DNA of 64,000 nucleotides from Pedobacter rhizosphaerae (GCF_900111155.1 NZ_FOGG01000007.1:124001-188000), one strand, 5' to 3'; shown: positions 33,916 to 43,244, counted from the stretch's first letter. Notes: generated by a model not told the origin, from the sequence alone. Numbers and translations: made by a program.

Positions 33916-33937
33916 GTGTAAAAAATACACTAAGGGT
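33916..33937 (-). promoter_or_regulatory. 22-bp dyad motif, copy B (candidate operator)
   Basis: The plus-strand sequence is GTGTA-AAAAA-TACAC-TAAGGGT; the GTGTA/TACAC arms are perfect. It matches 20 of 22 bases of the copy at 14641 and lies 192 bp before the SusC start codon. A half-copy (GTGTAAAAA) recurs at 33947-33955. The neighbouring regulator gene at 33983 is an obvious candidate binder (inference). Confidence 0.5.
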
Positions 33938-33982
33938 TTTTGTGGGGTGTAAAAATCGGTTATGAGAGGTAATGATGTAGTG

Positions 33983-36862
33983 CTACAACTCAATTAAAAA
34001 CTCGGTGAGGTTCTTATCGTGGGGTACTTCCAGTTTTTTACGCAAACGATACCGGCGTATTTCTACGCCTCTGAGGCTAATATTCAGTAGCGACGACATT
34101 TCCTTACTGCTCATATTCATCCGGAGATAAGCGCACAGTTTAAGGTCGTTTGGAACCAGGTCAGGATGCTGTGCTTTTAGCTTTTTAAAGAAGCTTTCGT
34201 GTGCTTCGTTGAAGCTGTTTTCGAACAGGTGCCAATCTCGCTCATCGTTCATCCCATCATTGATCACTTTCTGGATTTTTCGCGTTTGATCTTCTGAAAG
34301 CTTTTTACCGTTCTCATCTTTGAGTTTAGTAATTTCGCTGCTGAGTTTTTGCAGCAACTCATTTTTATATACTAAGGTCATCGCCGAATTGGCCAGCTCG
34401 CGATTTTTGGAAGCCAACTCTGCCTGGAGCTTTTCGGTTTGAAGTTTAATAATTTGCTTTTCGTTGGCTTCAGTTTCCTGTTTTAAAATCTCTTCTTGCT
34501 CTGCCTGTAACCTTTCGCTAATTTTTTGACTATCTCTGCGCAGCTTGCGTTCATAAATCTTTTTCCCCAAAATCAGTGCTGTGATAAAAATGATCAGGTA
34601 CAGCAATAGCGACCAGTTATTGAGGTACCAAGGCCTTAAAATGGTAAACTCGTACGTAGTAACCTCACTGATGGTAGAATCATTAATCTTAGCCCTTATT
34701 TTAAACTGATAGTCTCCGCTACTCAGGTTGGTGAAATCTTTTTGGGTTGCCAGACTCCAATCCGACCAGTCTTTGGAATAACCTTCCAGGTAAAACTGAT
34801 ATTTAACCTTGGCTTGTCGGTAATAGGGAAGAGCAAAGGATATTCGGATATTATTTCGGCTGTTGCGAATTTCGATAGGGTTTTCTCCGCTACCAGTCTC
34901 ACTGATGAGGCTATATTTATCGGTAATGTCTTCCACTTTGCGAATTAATACCGAAGGTAACTTGGATTTGTGCGGTTGATTAAGTGCTGCATTGTAGATT
35001 ACAAAACCATCATCTACACTGATGAGATAAATTGAATTGCTAATGCGGCTGATGTTTTCATAGTATTGAACCATTCTCCCATCAAGCATGCTAAACTGGT
35101 TAGAGTCAATTTCCATTTTACCCGGTTCGGTAAAATTAACCAGGGCGGTTCTACCATGGTTGATAAACCAGTATTTCTTCTCTCCGGCCCCAATAATCTT
35201 GTTAGAAGTAGCAAAGGAGCCCAGTTTTTTATTTAATATCTCATACTTACTGAATTTATTGCTGAGCTCGTCGTAAGTATAAAAACCCGCATCCGATGAA
35301 AAGACAATCCTGTTTTGCAGGTTGAAAATGTTAATGTTGTAATTGCCAACCAGACCATTGCGTTCGTCAAAATATTTGGTGCTGGTCACTTTTGTGTAAT
35401 CAGGGCTCAAGGTAAGCTTATACAGACCTTTGTAAGCATGGCTTACCCAAACATCACCTTTGCTATCCTGTTCTATAAATCGGGAGGGAGCGGTAAATCC
35501 GCTAATGCTTTTAACAAATGTGAGGCCACCGGCCATTTTAGCATATAGTGATAACCCGGTGTAGGTTCCCTGTATGAGATAATTGGGGTTGGAGTTCAGT
35601 TTTTTAATGGTCCAGCCACCACTGGTTGTAGAAATCCATTGAATGTGATCGCCCAGCACTTTAAATGTGCCACTATTGTGCCCGCAAATTAATTCCCCGT
35701 CTATTATGCTCAATTCCCAAACCTGCCCCTGAGAATTAGGGATCAGCTTGAAATTAAAGGGAGAGAGCTCTGTATTGGAACTCCAATCGCTATAAAAAAG
35801 GCCCTGGTTGGTGCCCAGGTATATCTTATTGTTGTGTATAATACTCGAATACACTGTTCCGAACTGACCCGTTTTATCAAAATAGAAATAAAGCGGTGAG
35901 TTGAGCTCAATCCGGTCGATTCCATTATCCAGGCCTGTCCAAAGATTCTGCTCATCATCTGCATATAAACTCAACACGGTATTGTTTTGCAAACCGCTGG
36001 ATTTATTGATGCGTTGCACAATCTTCCCGTTTTCATCAATAATAATTAATCCGTTTAGGATGGTTCCATAGGCGTAATATTTACCCAGCAAGATCGCCCC
36101 GTTATTAAGCTGATAGGTTTTAAGGAAATTATTGGCTGGCGTATTGAGCGGGTTAAAATCCTGTCCATCGTAGGTAAACAGGCCATTCTTACTAGTCCCG
36201 ATAATAAAGCCATTGTCTTTATAGGGAAGAATGGAAAGGATGCCTTGTTTGCCCAGCTTTTCACTTTGTGGTAAATGGACAAGCTTGCTGCCTATCAATT
36301 CAAAAAGTCCTTTTTCTAATACCTCTATGAAATATCGGTTTCTTACCGCATGCAAGAATAAAAAGGAAGAGGGCGACTTAATCACCGATATCTTGCCGCT
36401 CTTGTAAATGAATATCCTGGAGAACGACTGAAAAATTACCCGGTCTTTATCCACATAGATTTTCCAGATCTCGTCGGTTACTGTTTCTCCCTTTGGAAGT
36501 AAAGGGGTTAATGAGTTGTATTTTTGTTTGCCATCTTTAATGGCCCAATAGCCGAAGTCTCCAAAACAGCCTACATAAACCCGCCCTTTGTTATCGGTAG
36601 CCACAGCCCGAACAATTTGGCGATTTGGCATTTTGTATTCCTGCCAGTAACGGCCATCGAAAGCCAACAAGCCCTCAACATTTCCAAAATACATCACCCC
36701 ATTCTTATCTTTAGCAATGCTCCAGTTTTGGTTACCTGAGGCGTATATAGATTTCGGATAGTTTTCTATGTAGGGTACCCCAATATTTTTGATATCAGCG
36801 GCATAGCTGTTAAAGGAAATATAAAGGAGCGCAAAGAAAAGGTATCTTAGGAATTTTGGCAT
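33983..36862 (-). CDS. Membrane-spanning beta-propeller/Y_Y_Y sensor with LuxR-type HTH (one-component PUL regulator)
   Basis: The 959 residues start with a signal (MPKFLRYLFFALLYISFNSYA). They contain repeated propeller blades in the periplasm (for example NWSIAKDKNGVMYFGN, GLDNGIDRIELNS) and a Y_Y_Y-type Ig-like domain around residues 650-740. One membrane segment follows (about 751-766), then a long coiled coil (about 775-850), and a LuxR-like HTH at the C-terminus (about 905-955, with KEMSSLLNISLRGVEIRRYRLRKKL). It has no histidine kinase or receiver domain, so it signals directly from the periplasm to DNA, in the manner of SusR-type regulators. It lies directly upstream of SusC and probably controls the locus. 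Confidence 0.88.
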   Translation of the reverse strand: MPKFLRYLFFALLYISFNSYAADIKNIGVPYIENYPKSIYASGNQNWSIAKDKNGVMYFGNVEGLLAFDGRYWQEYKMPNRQIVRAVATDNKGRVYVGCFGDFGYWAIKDGKQKYNSLTPLLPKGETVTDEIWKIYVDKDRVIFQSFSRIFIYKSGKISVIKSPSSFLFLHAVRNRYFIEVLEKGLFELIGSKLVHLPQSEKLGKQGILSILPYKDNGFIIGTSKNGLFTYDGQDFNPLNTPANNFLKTYQLNNGAILLGKYYAYGTILNGLIIIDENGKIVQRINKSSGLQNNTVLSLYADDEQNLWTGLDNGIDRIELNSPLYFYFDKTGQFGTVYSSIIHNNKIYLGTNQGLFYSDWSSNTELSPFNFKLIPNSQGQVWELSIIDGELICGHNSGTFKVLGDHIQWISTTSGGWTIKKLNSNPNYLIQGTYTGLSLYAKMAGGLTFVKSISGFTAPSRFIEQDSKGDVWVSHAYKGLYKLTLSPDYTKVTSTKYFDERNGLVGNYNINIFNLQNRIVFSSDAGFYTYDELSNKFSKYEILNKKLGSFATSNKIIGAGEKKYWFINHGRTALVNFTEPGKMEIDSNQFSMLDGRMVQYYENISRISNSIYLISVDDGFVIYNAALNQPHKSKLPSVLIRKVEDITDKYSLISETGSGENPIEIRNSRNNIRISFALPYYRQAKVKYQFYLEGYSKDWSDWSLATQKDFTNLSSGDYQFKIRAKINDSTISEVTTYEFTILRPWYLNNWSLLLYLIIFITALILGKKIYERKLRRDSQKISERLQAEQEEILKQETEANEKQIIKLQTEKLQAELASKNRELANSAMTLVYKNELLQKLSSEITKLKDENGKKLSEDQTRKIQKVINDGMNDERDWHLFENSFNEAHESFFKKLKAQHPDLVPNDLKLCAYLRMNMSSKEMSSLLNISLRGVEIRRYRLRKKLEVPHDKNLTEFLIEL

Positions 36863-36930
36863 AGAATGCTGAGATGTACAAGCTTTTTATGTACAAAGTA
36901 AATAAAAAAAAGGGAATCGGGTGGGAGCAG

Positions 36931-36980
36931 CAAACAAAATAGCCAGTAGGTAAGTGATTGTTCACCCCTGTACTGGCTAT
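36931..36980 (-). terminator. Intrinsic terminator of trhO
   Basis: ATAGCCAGTA (36939-36948) pairs perfectly with TACTGGCTAT (36971-36980). An inner stem, GTGA/TCAC (36954-36957 / 36962-36965), extends the structure. The tail on the minus strand is TTTGTTTG. It starts 26 bp past the trhO stop. Confidence 0.85.
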
Positions 36981-37005
36981 GGTATTATACTTTATAAGTC
37001 GTTTT

Positions 37006-37944
37006 TTATGCTAAACTCACCTTACCAATAGGTTGAGGAACTTTAACATAGTATCCTGTACCATCATATGGGCGCTTGCGTGGATTTGTAGTACAAGCAA
37101 CCGAACAGCAACCCTGTAATTCCTCGCCACATGCATCGCATTGCGTAATGTGCTCATTACATTCCGGGTTGGCACAATTGATCATTTTAGGGGTAGTAGT
37201 TCCACAATTGTAGCAAACTGATACAACACTTGGATTCACTTGGTTTACATCTACGGCAATGCGGTTATCAAATACATAGCATTTACCTTCAAAATCTTTC
37301 CCGCCAGCTTCTTTACCATATTTAATGATGCCGCCATGTAACTGATACACGTCGTTAAAGCCGTGGTGAAGTAATAAAGCTGAAGCTTTCTCACACTTGA
37401 TTCCACCAGTACAATAGGTTAATATTTTTTTATCCTTATACTGTGCAAGCTCATTTATCTTTTCAGGGAAATCTCTGAAATTTTCTAGGTCTAAGGTGAT
37501 GGCATTTTTGAATTTACCCAAATTATGTTCATAATTAGAGCGGACATCCAGAATAACCACATCTTCATCATCCTTCATTTTCATGAAATCGACAGGCTCT
37601 AAGTGTTTACCCGTTTTCTCATTCGGATTGATGATGCTATTGTCTCTTAATCCGGAGTGTACAATCTCTGATTTGTAGCGGCAATGCATTTTAATGAATG
37701 AAGGTTCTTCTACGTTATCGATCTTAAATTCTGTTTTGGCAAATCTTTCATCTGCATGAATCGCTTCCATATAAGCTGCGCATGCTTCCTGGCTGCCAGA
37801 TACCGTACCGTTCAAACCTTCATCGGCAACGATAATACGGCCAACCAGGCCTAATGATTTACAAAATTTAAGGTGATCTGCGGCAAATTGCTCCGCATCG
37901 GCTATATGACTATAGCAATAGTAAAGTAGTGTCTGATATTTCAT
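37006..37944 (-). CDS. trhO: tRNA uridine(34) hydroxylase (rhodanese-domain protein)
   Basis: The 312 residues have an N-terminal ferredoxin-like domain (TLLYYCYSHI, EGLNGTVSG), a rhodanese domain (about residues 125-215) with VILDVRSNYEHNLGKF and the active-site cysteine in TYCTGGIKCEKA, and a Cys-rich tail (CYNCGTTTPKMINCANPECN). TrhO/YceA proteins hydroxylate uridine 34 in tRNA using oxygen, giving 5-hydroxyuridine. Motifs and length match the family. The gene stands alone with its own promoter and terminator. Confidence 0.94.
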   Translation of the reverse strand: MKYQTLLYYCYSHIADAEQFAADHLKFCKSLGLVGRIIVADEGLNGTVSGSQEACAAYMEAIHADERFAKTEFKIDNVEEPSFIKMHCRYKSEIVHSGLRDNSIINPNEKTGKHLEPVDFMKMKDDEDVVILDVRSNYEHNLGKFKNAITLDLENFRDFPEKINELAQYKDKKILTYCTGGIKCEKASALLLHHGFNDVYQLHGGIIKYGKEAGGKDFEGKCYVFDNRIAVDVNQVNPSVVSVCYNCGTTTPKMINCANPECNEHITQCDACGEELQGCCSVACTTNPRKRPYDGTGYYVKVPQPIGKVSLA

Positions 37945-37985
37945 ATGCTGCGTTGATACCGTTGCAAACGGCGTTTAAAGCGGTG

Positions 37986-37993
37986 CAAAGATA
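37986..37993 (-). promoter_or_regulatory. -7 promoter box of trhO
   Basis: TATCTTTG on the minus strand is a perfect TAnnTTTG, 41 nt before the ATG at 37944. The same box sequence precedes carA. No -33 element is obvious. Confidence 0.6.
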
Positions 37994-38022
37994 ATGAAAT
38001 TTGTTTAAGCGTAAAAACCTAA

Positions 38023-40473
38023 TTAAAAACCGTAAGAGAATTTGAAACCCTGCTGAATTCTTTTACCCGAATCAAAAGCATAGCCATAGTCTATTCTAAA
38101 GTTTAACCTTTTAAAACCAAAGTAAAACTCACTGTAACTATTTTTCTCTGGCGAAGTGAGATAGGCTCCCCCAATAATTTCTTCCAGCTTCAGTTTCCGC
38201 AACAGCGGAATTTTGTTGATGAAGAAAGAACCAAAATTATGTTGAAAATGGGCTTCAAAATATTGCTTGGTGGTACTGAACAGGTAAAAATCTAAAAAGT
38301 GGAAATTCCGTACATCCGAATCGAATATGATCGAGCGGTTTGCCCTGAAGTGTTTCCAGTCTGGGTAATAGAGTTGTTTGGTATTCAAAAACTTTCCGGC
38401 ACCCAGCAGTAGTGACGATTTACCCATCAAAAGGAAATGAACATCTTTCTGGAAAATCTCTGCAGAGATGAAGTCGTAATTTACATCAGAATTAAATACA
38501 TTGGGAATTCCTTTTTTGTAATTAATCTCTATCCTTGGGTATTTACTCTCAATGTAAAACCTGCCATCTGGTCGCGTAATGTACTTCTGGGCAATGGTGT
38601 AGGCCATCATTCCGCTAATCACAAAACCCGTATGTCTGGGGAACAGATAGCTCTTCTCGTCCAGGGGGTTAAATGGATCGTTGGAGTCAAATTCGTTGGT
38701 TTTACGAAAGGAGTCATAGCTGGTGTTGAGCAGCGCAAGTCTTTCTGCATAATCGGCAGTAATTTTAACTTCAAAGCTCGGAGCAAACTCCCTGCTGGCC
38801 TGAATGTTCAGGAAACGTCGCTCGTAAAACTTAGATACATTTCTACCAAAGATCAAGGCATTGATGCTATTGCGAAAGAAATTCGTTTGTTTCAGCGGAT
38901 TTAAATTGGCTACTTCAGTTCCAATCCCAATGGAAATCATGCCGTTGCGAATGGGGTTATAAAAATACTTGCCCGTAATGTTTCCGTTAAAGTGCAGGTT
39001 CGAGAATCCATAACGAAGCTCTGGTCTGATGGTGAAATAACGCCCATCGTTAAAGCCCTGCTTCATGGTCACTCCATATTTTAACGCTACGCCTTCAACC
39101 GTGTTGTAAAAAACACTGGTCAACAAGGGGTCATAGGTTACACTTTTTTTATTATAGCTGTGATAGAAAACATAAGGAGTAATGAGAATCTGGCCAATAT
39201 TAAACTTGTTTTTTACATTATCAACCGAATCCAGGTACCGCTTAGAGGATTTGAGCCTACTGATACTGTCTTTCTTGATATAGTTTTCGTTTTCTTCAAA
39301 AGTGAGGGGTACAGGGCGCGATTTGGCCCAGTATAAAGAATCCTTTTTATTAGAACTGGAATTAATGCGCAAAATTTCATTGGTGAAAAAGTGCTTATTG
39401 AAACGTGGTTTTACATCGTAATTTTTATAAACGCCTACCACATACCCCGCAAACTTAAATCCAAAAACCTTACCCCTTATATCAAATTGAACCGAGGAGG
39501 GAACTGATACCCCATCAACCAGAACCAGTTGTTGTTTAATATTCAGCGTGTCTATAAATTCAATGCCCGATCTTTTCGTCAGGAAAAGATCAACCGAATT
39601 AATCCTCCAGCTATCATTGATGATATAAATCTCGCCACTAAATGCCGGATCATTCTCCCGTTTTGGAGTTACCTGTATCTTGCTGATCGTTTGTCCGCCA
39701 GCCTGATGGCTACCTAAGAGTTTAAAACGGTAATAGGTAAAGGCATTATCGGCAATAGGGGAGACAAAGCCGCGTACATTAAGCTTATCTTCCAGTACTA
39801 CGTTTTTATAGAAGTTGACCGATAAATCCGATGCCTTATTGAAACTAAAGCCATTATCGTTTCCGGCAATTTTGGAAGAAACCATTACTTCCTTAATTTT
39901 ATTCTCTTTTTGGAAATCCAGTTTAGATTCTGTTTCCGAGAGATAGATAATCCCTTGTCCCTGGGCGTTTAGCTCTAAGATTTTGGCTACATCCCGTCCA
40001 AAGAATTTTTTAGGAGAGGCTAATAGCTTTTGCATCCCCTTGGTATAAACTTCGCAGGTATATGCATCCAGTTCTTCCAGATAGGATTCCCGGTTTTCTA
40101 TTGTTTTTCTGATGATCTCGTCTGCCGGATCGCTATTTTTACTCCGGCCTACAGTAACCTCATTGAGGGTAAAAACCTTCGGAACCAATGAAATATGCAG
40201 GGTGGTATTTTCTTTGATATTGATACTAACCAGTTTGTCTTCGAAACCTATAGCACTGAATAAAAGGTCTGTTTTTCCGGCAGGAAGATTTAATTTGTAA
40301 TTACCTTCCACATTGGAAGATGTTCCTTTGGTAGTCGTATTTACGTATAGGGATACAAAAGGAATCGCATTGTTATTGCCATCCGTAATTTTGCCCGTTA
40401 ATGTAAACTGTTGTGCGTAACTGTTGAATCCCCCCAGAAAAGCCAGAAAAAGTAGCTTTAAAAATAACCTCAT
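38023..40473 (-). CDS. DUF5686 outer-membrane protein with carboxypeptidase-regulatory-like domain (copy 1)
   Basis: A signal peptide (MRLFLKLLFLAFLGGFNSYAQ) is followed by a carboxypeptidase-regulatory-like domain (TLTGKITDGNNNAIPFVSLYVN) and then the DUF5686 region: SYLEELDAYTCEVYTKGMQKLL, PKKFFGRDVAKILELN, GIIYLSETESKL, and a C-terminal barrel-like portion ending in FSYGF. The end looks like an outer-membrane beta-barrel. Function is not known. It is a tandem paralogue of the gene at 40575 (815 residues), collinear along the whole length. A -7 box ends 9 nt before the ATG. Confidence 0.85.
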   Translation of the reverse strand: MRLFLKLLFLAFLGGFNSYAQQFTLTGKITDGNNNAIPFVSLYVNTTTKGTSSNVEGNYKLNLPAGKTDLLFSAIGFEDKLVSINIKENTTLHISLVPKVFTLNEVTVGRSKNSDPADEIIRKTIENRESYLEELDAYTCEVYTKGMQKLLASPKKFFGRDVAKILELNAQGQGIIYLSETESKLDFQKENKIKEVMVSSKIAGNDNGFSFNKASDLSVNFYKNVVLEDKLNVRGFVSPIADNAFTYYRFKLLGSHQAGGQTISKIQVTPKRENDPAFSGEIYIINDSWRINSVDLFLTKRSGIEFIDTLNIKQQLVLVDGVSVPSSVQFDIRGKVFGFKFAGYVVGVYKNYDVKPRFNKHFFTNEILRINSSSNKKDSLYWAKSRPVPLTFEENENYIKKDSISRLKSSKRYLDSVDNVKNKFNIGQILITPYVFYHSYNKKSVTYDPLLTSVFYNTVEGVALKYGVTMKQGFNDGRYFTIRPELRYGFSNLHFNGNITGKYFYNPIRNGMISIGIGTEVANLNPLKQTNFFRNSINALIFGRNVSKFYERRFLNIQASREFAPSFEVKITADYAERLALLNTSYDSFRKTNEFDSNDPFNPLDEKSYLFPRHTGFVISGMMAYTIAQKYITRPDGRFYIESKYPRIEINYKKGIPNVFNSDVNYDFISAEIFQKDVHFLLMGKSSLLLGAGKFLNTKQLYYPDWKHFRANRSIIFDSDVRNFHFLDFYLFSTTKQYFEAHFQHNFGSFFINKIPLLRKLKLEEIIGGAYLTSPEKNSYSEFYFGFKRLNFRIDYGYAFDSGKRIQQGFKFSYGF

Positions 40474-40482
40474 TCAGCGTGT

Positions 40483-40490
40483 CAAATCTA
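40483..40490 (-). promoter_or_regulatory. -7 promoter box of DUF5686 copy 1, 9 nt before the start codon
   Basis: TAGATTTG on the minus strand is a perfect TAnnTTTG. Nine bases separate it from the ATG at 40473, so the 5' leader would be only a few nucleotides. It also means copy 1 has its own promoter independent of copy 2. Confidence 0.5.
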
Positions 40491-40574
40491 TGTCATGAAA
40501 TATAAGTAAAAGATCTGTGAGAATAAAGAGTAAAGATTCTTTTTTGTTTTTTTAACGTTAAATTAGTTTTAATT

Positions 40575-43022
40575 CTAGAGTCCATAACTGATTCTGAAAC
40601 CCTGGGAAATCTTTTTACTTCCATCATAGGCAAATCCATAACCCACTTTTAAGATTAAGCGCTGCAAGCCAAAATAAAATTCTTTGTAATTTCTTTTATC
40701 AGGCGTAGAAAGGTATCCGCCACCTATAAATTCTTCCAGTTTAGCTTTTCTTAACAAAGGAATTTTGTTGGTGAAGAAACCTGAAAAGTTATGCTCTAAA
40801 TGTGCCTCAAAATACTTCTTGTTCGTGCTGAACTGATAAAAATCCAGAAACTGGAACTTACGAAGGTTAGGAGGAAAAATGGTCGAAATGTTTCCTGCAA
40901 AGTGCTTGTAATCCAAAAAGTACATTTTATCACTGTTGAGGAATTTTCCGGCTCCCACTAAAAATGAGGTGTAGCCCCAAAGCCCTAAGCTAATCCTGTC
41001 CTGAAATACTTCTGCCTTAACAAAATCATAATCCACATCACTATTTAATATTTTGTCTAAACCTTTTTTATAAAGTAGGGTAATTCTGGGATATTTAGAT
41101 TCTGTATAAAATTTTCCGTCTGGTCTGGTAATATACCGCTGTCCAATGGTATAGGTTAAACTGGCCGTTGTACTCAAGGAGTTGTAAATAGGAAATAAAG
41201 GCGTTTCTGTGGCCGGACTAAAAGGGTTATTGCTGCTGAATTCCAGTTCTTTATCGTCAAAAAACTTAAAATCGGTGCTATTGGTCAATGATTTATTGCG
41301 GGCATAATCAATCCCTATGTAGCCCTGCAAGCCATTAGCCAGTTCTCGGGTGGTGTTGATGCTGATAAAACTTTTTTGATAGAATTTAGAAAAGTTTCGC
41401 TCATATAGCAAGGAGTTCAGGGAGTTGCCAAGTAAGGTCATCGAACCCAAATCGTTCAGGTCAAAAATTCCATTCCCGAAAGATAAGCCAATATTGGCTC
41501 TCTTCAAGGGATTGTAATAGTAATTTGCAGTAAGGCTACCTGTTAATTTTTGATTTGCAAATCCGTACCGCGCCTCAGGTCTCACACTGAAATATCTGCG
41601 GTTCTCAAATTCCTTTCTAAAGGTTACACCATATTTAATAGCGAATCCTTCAACAGTATTGTAAAAAACAGATGTTAAGATAGGGTCAAATGAAACATAT
41701 TCCTTGTGGTATCGATCATTGATGCTGTAGCCGCGAAGAATTAGCTTCCCGATGCCAAATTTATTATTCTCTCTTTCCAGGGAATCCAGATAAACTTTTG
41801 ATTCCTTCAGCTTGGCTATACTGTCTTTCTTAATGTAATTTAACCTTTCATCAGGGGTTAGTGGGATAGGACGGTTATTTTTCCAGTACACCGAATCCTT
41901 TTTATTCACCATCTCGGTGATTTTCAAGATCTCCCCACTAAAAAAGTTCTTCGGGAACTTCGGATTGAGATCGTAATTGCTGTAAACCCCAATGAAATAG
42001 CCCGCTATTTTAAATCCCAGCACATTTCCAGTAAACTGAAAATTAATATTGGTTGGCATATAGCTTTGCTCCACTTTGGTAAACTGCTGATTGATGTTAA
42101 GTGTGTCTATGAAATTAATCCCTGCACTTTTAGTCAGATAAACATCGGTATTGTAAATTCTCCAGCTGTTATCCATGATATAAATAATGCCCCTGAATAC
42201 CGGGTCGTGCTCACGTCTGGGAATAACCTGGATTTTATAAACCTTTTCTCCATTCTCATTGCTCTCCCCTAATAATTTATAGCGGTAGTAAAATAATGCA
42301 TTATCAGCAATGGGAGAAATAAACCCCCTCGAACTCAATTTGTTCTCAAGCAGGTAATTGTCGTAAAAATCAATAATTAAATCTGAGGCCTTGTTAAAAC
42401 TAAAAGCATTGTTTCGACCAGCTACTTTTGAAGAAATCATCTCCTCCCGGATATCATTTGGCCTGCGGTAATTAAATTTACTTTGAGATTCTGAAAGATA
42501 AATAATGCCCCTTCTGTTGGTATCCAGTTCAAGTAACTTCTGGATATCACGCCCAAAAAACTTCTTTGGAGCCCCTTTTAAGCGTTGCACGCCCTTAATA
42601 TAAACATCGCAGTTAAAGGCGTTAATCTCCTGCTGGTGTTTTTTACGTTCTTTTATCGCATTGCGGATAATCGAATAAGCAGGATCTTCTGCGTTAGCCC
42701 TAATCGTAACATTATCGAGCGTATAGCTTTCGGCTGCTAAAGTGATATTCAGGAGTTTATTTTCATCTAAACTAATGGTTTGTTCCTGCTGTTTATAACC
42801 TACCGCCCTAAAACTTATGATGTGTTCACCCGCATTCAGCTTCAGTACATATTTGCCTTCTACATTGGCAGAGGTGCCTGTAGTGGTGTTTTTAAGGTAA
42901 ACGGAGACAAAAGGTACTGGTTCTCCCTCACTGTCTTTCACCGTTCCTGAGATTGTGAATTGCTGCGAAAAAGCCATGTTTGCTAAGCCACAAAGCAGAA
43001 GGAGGGCGTAAATTCTTCTCAT
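40575..43022 (-). CDS. DUF5686 outer-membrane protein with carboxypeptidase-regulatory-like domain (copy 2)
   Basis: The 815 residues have a signal (MRRIYALLLLCGLANMAFSQQ), a regulatory-like domain (ISGTVKDSEGEPVPFVSVYLK) and the DUF5686 region with INAFNCDVYIKGVQRLKGAPKK, FFGRDIQKLLELD and GIIYLSESQSKF. The C-terminus ends RISYGL, similar to an outer-membrane barrel end. Positions of the hallmarks match copy 1 almost residue for residue, so this is a tandem duplication with later divergence. Its 3' end is 101 bp from copy 1. A role in the outer membrane is likely; the biochemical function is unknown. Confidence 0.85.
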   Translation of the reverse strand: MRRIYALLLLCGLANMAFSQQFTISGTVKDSEGEPVPFVSVYLKNTTTGTSANVEGKYVLKLNAGEHIISFRAVGYKQQEQTISLDENKLLNITLAAESYTLDNVTIRANAEDPAYSIIRNAIKERKKHQQEINAFNCDVYIKGVQRLKGAPKKFFGRDIQKLLELDTNRRGIIYLSESQSKFNYRRPNDIREEMISSKVAGRNNAFSFNKASDLIIDFYDNYLLENKLSSRGFISPIADNALFYYRYKLLGESNENGEKVYKIQVIPRREHDPVFRGIIYIMDNSWRIYNTDVYLTKSAGINFIDTLNINQQFTKVEQSYMPTNINFQFTGNVLGFKIAGYFIGVYSNYDLNPKFPKNFFSGEILKITEMVNKKDSVYWKNNRPIPLTPDERLNYIKKDSIAKLKESKVYLDSLERENNKFGIGKLILRGYSINDRYHKEYVSFDPILTSVFYNTVEGFAIKYGVTFRKEFENRRYFSVRPEARYGFANQKLTGSLTANYYYNPLKRANIGLSFGNGIFDLNDLGSMTLLGNSLNSLLYERNFSKFYQKSFISINTTRELANGLQGYIGIDYARNKSLTNSTDFKFFDDKELEFSSNNPFSPATETPLFPIYNSLSTTASLTYTIGQRYITRPDGKFYTESKYPRITLLYKKGLDKILNSDVDYDFVKAEVFQDRISLGLWGYTSFLVGAGKFLNSDKMYFLDYKHFAGNISTIFPPNLRKFQFLDFYQFSTNKKYFEAHLEHNFSGFFTNKIPLLRKAKLEEFIGGGYLSTPDKRNYKEFYFGLQRLILKVGYGFAYDGSKKISQGFRISYGL

Positions 43023-43211
43023 AGATGATGATTACTGAACTATAAATATCGAATAAGTTTACACACTATACATATAATGGGGTGTTAAAGTTTGTTAATT
43101 TGATAAAAAAATAAAAGGTAGCTCAAAATCAAATGACAATTGGCCCACATTTCAATCAGCTTTGTAAAATGGCAAACGTTTGTTTATTAATAAATGCTAA
43201 AAAAGGGCAAT

Positions 43212-43244
43212 TTTGTAACACTAAACAGTTTTTTTATAACTTTG
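43212..43244 (+). promoter_or_regulatory. kbl promoter (-33 TTTG and -7 TAACTTTG)
   Basis: TTTG (43212-43215) and the perfect -7 box TAACTTTG (43237-43244) are separated by 21 bp, close to the Bacteroidota consensus spacing. The ATG of kbl is 28 nt downstream. This is the most complete promoter in the window. Confidence 0.75.
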
